Of a DNA stretch of 26,132 nucleotides, positions 17,238-22,856 are shown piece by piece. A program made the position numbers and the translations under genes. Source of the stretch: a virus. The DNA lies in IMG/VR virus record IMGVR_UViG_3300006928_000065, positions 1 to 26,132 of that record, one strand, 5' to 3'. The stretch's first letter is position 1. Every line of letters starts with the position of its first letter. A model generated the notes under the pieces. It made no database searches. It was not told where the DNA came from and saw only the letters and a program-made list of their open reading frames with translations.

Positions 17238-18464
17238 TTAGTGTTTAATCCATTTAGATTGACCTCTCATTACTTGAACTATTTCTTCAAGTTTAATATT
17301 TGATAATCTTATCTTAGCATTTCTTAATGATGCTCTTCTATCTTTTTTAAATCTTGCTACTAGACCTTCAGGAACACCTGCTCTACCAGCTAATAAATTA
17401 TATGATATACTCATATACATTGCTTCTTCAGCCATTTTAGGCACTCTAGTATCTAAATCATAAGCAAGTCCATCAGATATGTACTCTAATACAATTAATC
17501 TATCTCTTAAGTTACTAGAAAAAGTAAACTTACCTTCTCTTTCATTTATTCCAAACCATCCATTAGTGTTAGAATATTGAGGATCTATTCCATATAATCT
17601 TCCCCAGTTCCAAGGTCCTGATCCAAAATCATTAGAGTACCATCCGTAAGCCCATTCATCTTGTAAATATAAAGCTTCTTCATTTAATAATCTATTAGGG
17701 TTAGTATCTTGCCATCTTTCTACAGTTAATGATGTTCCTTCTAAATCTTCACCAAAATTATCTTGAGTTGGTACTCCTGTGTTATCTTGTAATAATTTAG
17801 TATAAGGATTTATAGTTAAATTATTGTTAGGATATAAAGGTCTTTTTACTCCATAATGATCTATCCAAGACAATGCTACATAATTAACATAATCTTGTGG
17901 CATAATTAAAGATAAATTATCTGGTACAGTTAATTCTTGAGATTTAATACTTTTTAAAGTATCATAACTAAATTCTTGTAAAGATCGTTTAGCAAAAAAT
18001 AATACATCAGATTTTTTAGCGGTTTGAAGTATTTTTCCATCACCTACATAACCAACCATGTAATTATCTATTATATCTCCTAGTTTTATATATTGATAGC
18101 TGCCATAGTTTTCTTCTACTGCATCTCCTACCGCTTCTTCTGCTGGAGTATTAGCATACTGACCACCAGTTAATATTTTTAATTGTACAACTATATATAA
18201 ATTATTAGCAGGATTAGCAGCAAATGTTATAGCGTTTCGAGTTACAGAATATTGTAACACATACTCAGTCCAACTACCTGGAAAACCTGTAGTACTAGTA
18301 TATATTTTAAAATTATTTAAAGCATATTCAGCTACTGCTGGATTCCAACTACCATACAAAAGATCAGTATTAAACGTGGTTGTTATAGTTAGTGCACCTC
18401 CTGTTCCTCTAAAGCCTTGTGAGCCTTGATAATATTGTTGGTTAGTTTCTGTTATTTGCGCCAT
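17238..18464 (-). CDS. Head-to-tail connector protein with extra N-terminal beta domain (408 aa)
   Basis: From about residue 125 onward the protein carries a conserved block (GDIIDNYMVGYVGDGKILQ, KSDVLFFAKRSLQEFSYDTL, SLIMPQDYVNYVALSWIDHY, GVKRPLYP). I recognise it as a connector/tail-accessory family of marine podovirus-like phages, often labelled P22 gp4-like. The C-terminus contains a conserved helical region (RVPKMAEEAMYMSISYNLLA, then a basic FKKDRRASLRNAKIRLSN). Residues about 20-100 are an extra beta-rich domain (LTITTTFNTDLLYGSW, EYVLQYSVTRNAITFAANP, NLYIVVQLK). Its spacing resembles the N-terminal attachment domain of T7-type tail fibres, which suggests it may anchor another tail component. 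It is coupled to the upstream ring gene by TAATG and lies 6 bases ahead of the muzzle gene. The connector role is inferred from family and context. Confidence 0.65.
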   Translation of the reverse strand: MAQITETNQQYYQGSQGFRGTGGALTITTTFNTDLLYGSWNPAVAEYALNNFKIYTSTTGFPGSWTEYVLQYSVTRNAITFAANPANNLYIVVQLKILTGGQYANTPAEEAVGDAVEENYGSYQYIKLGDIIDNYMVGYVGDGKILQTAKKSDVLFFAKRSLQEFSYDTLKSIKSQELTVPDNLSLIMPQDYVNYVALSWIDHYGVKRPLYPNNNLTINPYTKLLQDNTGVPTQDNFGEDLEGTSLTVERWQDTNPNRLLNEEALYLQDEWAYGWYSNDFGSGPWNWGRLYGIDPQYSNTNGWFGINEREGKFTFSSNLRDRLIVLEYISDGLAYDLDTRVPKMAEEAMYMSISYNLLAGRAGVPEGLVARFKKDRRASLRNAKIRLSNIKLEEIVQVMRGQSKWIKH

Positions 18465-19213
18465 TATGATTTTTCATTTTGTGAAACTGACATTGCTTCT
18501 TGTTCCGCAGTTTGTATTATTGTAGGATCGTTTATTATTATACCACAATATTTTAAGACTTGTGTTATAATATTAGTTTGTTCTGAAATATCTAATTCAA
18601 AATCCGTAGAAGTACCAGCATTGTATATATATTGACCTAAATTACCAGTAGTAAAACCCCAAATAGGAGCTGTAGGAACAGTTAAGCAATTTATACTTAA
18701 AACATCTGGATTAGGAGATACTCTTATTATTAATGAACCTGCATTATTAGTAGTGTAACATATAGGATATTGATTGGTAGGACTAGTTAAATTAGATCTT
18801 GTAATTAATTCAAAATCTTTTTTACTAGTTAATTGAGTTATTGAATTACGTACTGGATTGTTTACGTTTGTTGTATTGTATGTAGATATTATTTGACCTA
18901 ATTTGTAGATAACGTTTGCGGTGTTGTTTTGCCAAGCTGTATTACCACCGACATAAGTAAAAGCTATATCTTGTTCAAATGGATATAACTTATAAGCAGT
19001 GTCTTTAAACATGTTAAAGAACTCTGTGTCATTCTGTTGATTGTTTTGATTGTATCTATTAACTTGATTTCCGTCTGGAAAATAAGCTTGAAATATTTCG
19101 TTTTGTACTTGAGCAGAAATACTATTAAACTCTGATGGAGTAACATATCCTCTTTGTTCTTTGTTTAATATGTACAAGACTGTTGTGTATACTGTATTTA
19201 TATTTACTGCCAT
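18464..19213 (-). CDS. Head-tail ring/adaptor protein (249 aa)
   Basis: The N-terminus (NINTVYTTVLYILNKEQRGY, VTPSEFNSISAQVQNEIFQA, YFPDGNQ) is a pattern I associate with a conserved structural protein next to the connector genes in marine podovirus-like and crAss-like phages, probably one of the ring or adaptor proteins joining portal to tail. The exact ring position cannot be told from sequence. I chose the ATG at 19211-19213, which gives MAVNINTV. The in-frame ATG at 19244-19246 would add 11 residues encoded inside the stem-loop and lacks family resemblance. The middle of the protein is Asn/Thr-rich and beta-like (SLIIRVSPNPDVLSINCL). The stop overlaps the next start as TAATG, so the two proteins are translationally coupled. 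Confidence 0.65.
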   Translation of the reverse strand: MAVNINTVYTTVLYILNKEQRGYVTPSEFNSISAQVQNEIFQAYFPDGNQVNRYNQNNQQNDTEFFNMFKDTAYKLYPFEQDIAFTYVGGNTAWQNNTANVIYKLGQIISTYNTTNVNNPVRNSITQLTSKKDFELITRSNLTSPTNQYPICYTTNNAGSLIIRVSPNPDVLSINCLTVPTAPIWGFTTGNLGQYIYNAGTSTDFELDISEQTNIITQVLKYCGIIINDPTIIQTAEQEAMSVSQNEKS

Positions 19214-19230
19214 TATATTTTTTTTATTAT

Positions 19231-19263
19231 AATACAGAGGTGACAAAGTGTCACCCCTCTATT
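19231..19263 (-). terminator. Stem-loop between the split gene and the ring/adaptor gene
   Basis: On the minus strand the arms AGAGGGGTGACA and TGTCACCTCT pair around a CTT loop: ten pairs including one G-U, then a mismatch and four A/T pairs. From the plus strand, that G-U pair is a C-A mismatch, so the fold again favours minus-strand RNA. It lies in the 61-base gap if the next gene starts at 19213. No strong U-tract follows, so attenuation or mRNA end protection is as likely as full termination. Confidence 0.6.
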
Positions 19264-19274
19264 ATTATCACTTG

Positions 19275-19661
19275 TTAATTGAGCTTTTTATCTATAGATT
19301 TATAAATTTCTACTCCCTCATCTGTTTTCAAGAAAGCAGCAAAAGCTGAATAAGGGTTTTCATCAAAAGGAACATTCATTAACTTCCTGTTGTTTGATCC
19401 CCAAGAGAACGTTCTTTGATCTTGAGACAGCTTTATTATACCTAGTTCCCTAGCTTTAATAGAAAAATTTCTCAATTGCACATTCTCATCATTAGCTAAT
19501 GCAATAAATAACTTTGGATTATTTTTTGCAAACAATAATAAATCTCTTTTAATTTCTTTAGAGCTCATATTATTTACTTCAGAACCTTTTTCAACTCTCA
19601 ATATAGCTTCAGCATGATCTATATCTATGTTTCTAGCTGCATTTAATGCTTCTATTTCCAT
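19275..19661 (-). CDS. Conserved virion-module protein, C-terminal half (128 aa)
   Basis: This ORF encodes ALNAARNIDIDHAEAILRVE, SSKEIKRDLLLFAKNNPKLF, DENVQLRNFSIKARELGII, RTFSWGSNNRKLMNVPFDEN and AFAAFLKTDEGVEIYKSI. In my recollection this is the C-terminal half of the same protein whose N-terminal half is encoded immediately upstream in the same frame. The region looks mostly helical and has no catalytic motif I can name. The ATG at 19659-19661 is the first in-frame start after the TAA. It is preceded by GATTTAGAA, with no Shine-Dalgarno sequence, so efficient independent initiation would depend on coupling to termination nine bases upstream. Its strong sequence conservation, with no further disruption, argues that the half is still expressed. 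A stem-loop follows the gene. Confidence 0.65.
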   Translation of the reverse strand: MEIEALNAARNIDIDHAEAILRVEKGSEVNNMSSKEIKRDLLLFAKNNPKLFIALANDENVQLRNFSIKARELGIIKLSQDQRTFSWGSNNRKLMNVPFDENPYSAFAAFLKTDEGVEIYKSIDKKLN

Positions 19662-19673
19662 TTCTAAATCTTA
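19662..19673 (-). other. In-frame TAA plus three sense codons joining two half-genes
   Basis: The minus strand reads GAA TTA TAA GAT TTA GAA ATG, so the upstream frame passes through one stop into the downstream ATG without a frame change. Without the stop, the ORF would span 19275-20057 and encode 260 residues, the length I remember for the unsplit family. A single base change from GAA, AAA, CAA, TAT or TAC gives TAA. Confidence 0.75.
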
Positions 19674-20057
19674 TAATTCATCTTTAGCTTCTGCTACAGC
19701 ACTATACTCTTCATATATTTTATTTTTTAAAGGGTGATATAGTGAAAGTAGTTTTTGTAAATTCTGTTTATTTTTAGGAACTTTCAAAAAACCGTCTCTA
19801 AAAATTATATGACCCATCGTTGCTTCACCTTTTTGTTCGTCGACTAATGGTGAATCTTGATTGGTTGCATATCTTATTTCTCTTTGTTTTCCTGTAGTCT
19901 CATCAAACCAAAGTAATGCATGCTTTTTTGAATGCTTACCTGGTATTGTTAAAGTTAAAGGAGACTTATCTCCTTTTAAATAATAAACTCTATCTCTTAC
20001 TTCCCATTTTGGGCCTTGAGGTTTTTTAACCTCTACTTTTTTTTCATTTTTTGACAT
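19671..20057 (-). CDS. Conserved virion-module protein, N-terminal half (128 aa), split by in-frame TAA
   Basis: This ORF encodes 128 residues with KWEVRDRVYYLKGDKSPLTL, HALLWFDETTGKQREIRYA, GEATMGHIIFRDGFLKVP and LLSLYHPLKNKIYEE. I recognise this as the N-terminal half of a protein of about 250-260 residues found just after the capsid gene in marine podovirus-like contigs; its biochemical role is not known to me. The N-terminus is Lys/Glu-rich and probably flexible. The frame ends at a single TAA (19671-19673), and the same frame continues without another stop through three sense codons into the next ORF, which carries the C-terminal half. Either the two halves are made separately and associate, or the stop is read through, or the stop is a mutation or sequence error. 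The gene is preceded by the repeated A/T-only leader and the capsid hairpin. Confidence 0.65.
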   Translation of the reverse strand: MSKNEKKVEVKKPQGPKWEVRDRVYYLKGDKSPLTLTIPGKHSKKHALLWFDETTGKQREIRYATNQDSPLVDEQKGEATMGHIIFRDGFLKVPKNKQNLQKLLSLYHPLKNKIYEEYSAVAEAKDEL

Positions 20058-20084
20058 AATATAATATAATTAAATAGTTAATAA
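20053..20084 (-). promoter_or_regulatory. A/T-only leader, copy 2 of a repeated start-region element
   Basis: This element is 31/32 identical to 22824-22855. Here it lies between the capsid stem-loop and the start of the gene at 20057. Placement immediately after a terminator-like hairpin makes a promoter or re-initiation role plausible. I found no TAnnTTTG box of the Bacteroidetes housekeeping type in it. Confidence 0.5.
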
Positions 20085-20117
20085 TAATTACCCCGCCCGA
20101 AGACGGGGATAATTATT
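20083..20117 (-). terminator. Stem-loop downstream of the capsid gene, capped by a UUCG tetraloop
   Basis: On the minus strand the core reads CCCCGTC-TTCG-GGCGGGG: seven pairs including one U-G, closing a cUUCGg tetraloop, one of the most stable RNA caps. After a single-base bulge the stem continues with eight A/T pairs. Read from the plus strand, the U-G pair becomes a C-A mismatch, so the structure favours minus-strand RNA. It lies in the 73-base gap after the capsid stop. No clean U-tract follows, so it may attenuate transcription or protect the 3' end of capsid mRNA rather than fully terminate. Confidence 0.7.
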
Positions 20118-20130
20118 TAAATTTGGATTA

Positions 20131-21597
20131 CTATAATCCTTGGAATAAAACGAAGTTGTTAGCAGCTTGAGTTACTAAACATCTTTCAGATAGGAAGTTA
20201 ACCTCCATAGCATCAAGAGTTGAAGTAAATGCACCACCAGCAGCACCAGTTAACCATGATTTCATTCTTCTGTCGTCACCTTGAGAAGCTCTATATCTTA
20301 CGTGTAAGAAAGGTCTTCTAATGTTAGTACCTAAGATTTGATCATAAACAGTACTTGTTCCAGCAGGAACTAATACACCTTCAATTGAATTTGTACCAAC
20401 GATAGCACCTCTAGTAGAAGCATCGTTTAAGTATTTCCAATCAGTTTTATAGAAGTCATAAGAACCTCTTCTAAAACCAGAGAAGCCTAAGTTAAGTGCC
20501 ATTTCTTCTGAATTTTCGAATAAACCGAAAGCAGTACCACCAGCGAAACCACCAGAGATAGAAGCTAACATATCGTCAAAATCAAGAGATGTTTGTCTCT
20601 GTAAGAATAACATGTTTTCTTCAATAGCTCCTTGAGTATCTAGGTTTTTAAGAATAGCATCAAACTCATCAAGTCCTGCAGCCGCTGTAAAACCAACGTT
20701 TACATTACCTCTAGCTCTAATAGCAGCAAATAAACCTTGTGTACCTGGTAAAACAGCAGTAGCATAACTTCCTGCAGCACCATTAACGTTAGCGTTTAAT
20801 TCACCTTCTACCATTGCCATTTCTAAGTAATCTTCGAATCTTAATCTAGTTTCAGATTCAGCTTTTAAATACCAAAGGTATCCAGAAGCACCATCTTCAG
20901 TAGCAACTTCAACCCAACCAATCTGCGCCATATCAGATCCAGTAACAACGTACTGATCTCTTATGATTACTGGTGAGTTAGAAAACTGTGTAAACGAAGG
21001 GTCAACACTTATTCTAGCAGCAGAGTTTCCTACTCCTGCTCCAATACTTGATCCTTTTGTATAATCAGAACCATAAACAAACATTTTTACAGCACCAGTT
21101 GCACCACCACCAGAGATAGTAATACCTTGTGCATCAAATGTTGCGTTAGCAAATGGTTGAACTGTTACGTTACCAGCAGCTCTTGCTGTAACAATACCTT
21201 TTGCTTCTGTCCCGTTAGGGTCTAAAAGCACAACAGTATCATTAATAGATATAACGTTAGTTACACCTGCAACACCAACTGGAATTGTAACAACAGATGC
21301 TAAACCAGCACCAGCTCCTCCTCCTGCAGCTACACCACAGTTGTCATAGGATATATGTAATCTATTTTGTTCAGACCAGATTACTTGATCTGAGGTCATT
21401 GGCATCTCTGCACCGACCATTCTCAAAAAGCCAGATAACGTTCTGTTTCCATAACGCTCTACTTCTTGTTCGTAAATTTCTGGTAAATATTGTTGCGCAA
21501 AGTCATTCGCCCCACCGTTAAAAGCTAAATAAGCTGAAGGTGATGGAGTTTGAATCGGACTTGGAATAATACTACCAAATTGTGGAGATAAACTCAT
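20131..21597 (-). CDS. Major capsid protein (488 aa)
   Basis: This is the shell protein, presumably of HK97 fold. Support comes from its position after portal and scaffold, its length, and its N-terminal block (NDFAQQYLPEIYEQEVERYG, then SGFLRMVGAEMPMTSDQVIW and NRLHISYDNC), which I recognise from major capsid proteins of marine podovirus-like phages. Residues about 92-180 form a Gly/Ala/Val-rich beta segment (ISINDTVVLLDPNGTEAKG, NVTVQPFANATF), which looks like a domain inserted into the capsid fold and could be surface exposed. The C-terminal half contains GSYDFYKTDWKYLND and LHVRYRASQGDDRRM. The gene ends with TAG, and its codons look richer in G and C than its neighbours, as expected for a very highly expressed gene. 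A stem-loop lies just downstream. Confidence 0.85.
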   Translation of the reverse strand: MSLSPQFGSIIPSPIQTPSPSAYLAFNGGANDFAQQYLPEIYEQEVERYGNRTLSGFLRMVGAEMPMTSDQVIWSEQNRLHISYDNCGVAAGGGAGAGLASVVTIPVGVAGVTNVISINDTVVLLDPNGTEAKGIVTARAAGNVTVQPFANATFDAQGITISGGGATGAVKMFVYGSDYTKGSSIGAGVGNSAARISVDPSFTQFSNSPVIIRDQYVVTGSDMAQIGWVEVATEDGASGYLWYLKAESETRLRFEDYLEMAMVEGELNANVNGAAGSYATAVLPGTQGLFAAIRARGNVNVGFTAAAGLDEFDAILKNLDTQGAIEENMLFLQRQTSLDFDDMLASISGGFAGGTAFGLFENSEEMALNLGFSGFRRGSYDFYKTDWKYLNDASTRGAIVGTNSIEGVLVPAGTSTVYDQILGTNIRRPFLHVRYRASQGDDRRMKSWLTGAAGGAFTSTLDAMEVNFLSERCLVTQAANNFVLFQGL

Positions 21598-21613
21598 AAT
21601 TTTAAATTTTTAA

Positions 21614-22828
21614 TTAGTTAAATTTTCTTTTTTTGATTTTCAATTTAGAAGAATCAGCTCCAGAAACAGATTTAACTTTAAAGCCATTTACAAAAACCTC
21701 GCCCTGTTGGGTTCTAGCTTTTACAGGTGATAAATTTTTAGATTTATTCACTACGTCTTTAACTGCATCTGCTTTTCCTTGCTCATAAAAATGAGACGCG
21801 ATTCTATCTACATTTTCAGCTGCATAAATTGCTTTGTGATAACCAGCCGCATCAGTAACATTACCTTCATTGTCTAAGAACTTCTTAACTAAATTGTTAA
21901 TGTTGGATTGGTTTTCAGCAACTTTATCTACATCCTTTATATTGTACTTATATTTTTTATCTCCCACCGATATATCGAAACCTTCGAAATTTTCATTGAA
22001 AAGTTGTTTTGTATTTTCCTGGAATGCTTGATGTTGTTGCTCAGCTATTTCTTGCTGCTTATTGTATCGATTGAAAAAGTCCATAGCTTTTTGTTGATCC
22101 TGAGTTACGCCGGTTCTCAACTTGATTTCGTCGTAATATTTATTCTTAGTTTCTTCTAAAAAGTTTTTAGCTTTTGCAATCTCCTCTTTTTTAGCGAGTT
22201 TTTTCTTTTTGACGTCACGCTCTTCGTCAATTTCTGTATCGAAATCGAATTTATCTTCCATGATAAAGTCTATTTCTTCAGCATCTAAATGTGGTTTAGT
22301 CTGCTTATAATATTCTTTTAGTAAAGTAGTGTCATCTACATTAGTGTAATCAGCATTTAATCTAGTGTAGTCTTCTATTGTTCCACCAGTTTCTTCCATA
22401 AAATTAACTAATTTTTCGATGTTCTCAGGTAATTGTTTACCTAATACTTTTTGATCTCTAACAGCTTCTTTTACTTCTGCTTCTACTTTTTTAACCTCTT
22501 CAGTTACTTCTTTGATCGGAGAAAACCCTTCAGTAGTCTCGTTGGACTCTTGTACAGGTTCTCCCACCTCTGCGCTATCTCCGGATGGTTTTTCCAGAGG
22601 TATCTCCTTTGTTTCTCCGATTTGAATGGCATTATCTTCTTCTTTAAGTGCTTCCTTAGGTATTGTAACCTTAGTAACATCGTTAGGTATTTCTATTAAT
22701 GGTTCCTTAAAATTAACTTTTTTAACCTCTTGTTTAACATCACCTAATTGTTTAGGTTTTTTAGGTTTTGATTTTACTTTAAAGTCACCTTCCTGTTTAA
22801 CAGGTTCATTTGTTTTTAATTCTGACAT
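21614..22828 (-). CDS. Scaffold-like / head assembly protein (404 aa)
   Basis: This is a highly charged protein between portal and major capsid genes, the classical position of a scaffold protein, which templates prohead assembly and is then removed. The first ~125 residues are a low-complexity, Lys/Glu/Pro-rich, probably disordered region. Residues of roughly 190-290 are strongly helical and charged (KKKKLAKKEEIAKAKNFLEE and onward), consistent with a coiled coil. The C-terminal ~120 residues (FDISVGDKKYKYNIKDVD, AAGYHKAIYAAENVD, FYEQGKADAVKDVV) match a block I remember from marine podovirus-like contigs at the same position. The protein ends in a basic segment (KLKIKKRKF), which could bind capsid protein or DNA. 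The gene follows a 28-base A/T-only gap. Scaffold function is inferred from position and composition, not from a catalytic motif. Confidence 0.6.
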   Translation of the reverse strand: MSELKTNEPVKQEGDFKVKSKPKKPKQLGDVKQEVKKVNFKEPLIEIPNDVTKVTIPKEALKEEDNAIQIGETKEIPLEKPSGDSAEVGEPVQESNETTEGFSPIKEVTEEVKKVEAEVKEAVRDQKVLGKQLPENIEKLVNFMEETGGTIEDYTRLNADYTNVDDTTLLKEYYKQTKPHLDAEEIDFIMEDKFDFDTEIDEERDVKKKKLAKKEEIAKAKNFLEETKNKYYDEIKLRTGVTQDQQKAMDFFNRYNKQQEIAEQQHQAFQENTKQLFNENFEGFDISVGDKKYKYNIKDVDKVAENQSNINNLVKKFLDNEGNVTDAAGYHKAIYAAENVDRIASHFYEQGKADAVKDVVNKSKNLSPVKARTQQGEVFVNGFKVKSVSGADSSKLKIKKRKFN

Positions 22829-22855
22829 AATATAATATAATTAAATAATTAATAA
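22824..22855 (-). promoter_or_regulatory. A/T-only leader, copy 1 of a repeated start-region element
   Basis: The 28-base gap before the 404-residue gene contains only A and T. Together with the start codon region it matches the leader at 20053-20084 in 31 of 32 positions. Read on the minus strand, the shared core ends TAATTATATTATATT just before ATG, and both genes begin ATG TCA/TCT-like codons. There is no Shine-Dalgarno sequence. It could be a translation-initiation leader of the A-rich Bacteroidetes type or part of a phage late promoter; the sequence alone does not separate these. Confidence 0.5.
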
Positions 22856-22856
22856 A

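Noticed and set aside
18964-19146. Minus-strand ORF of 60 codons overlapping the ring/adaptor gene
   Set aside because: It lies out of frame inside a recognisable structural gene and has no motif or sensible start context.
19214-19246. Upstream start for the ring/adaptor gene adding 11 residues
   Set aside because: The extra residues are encoded within the stem-loop and do not resemble the family N-terminus, which begins naturally at the ATG at 19211-19213.
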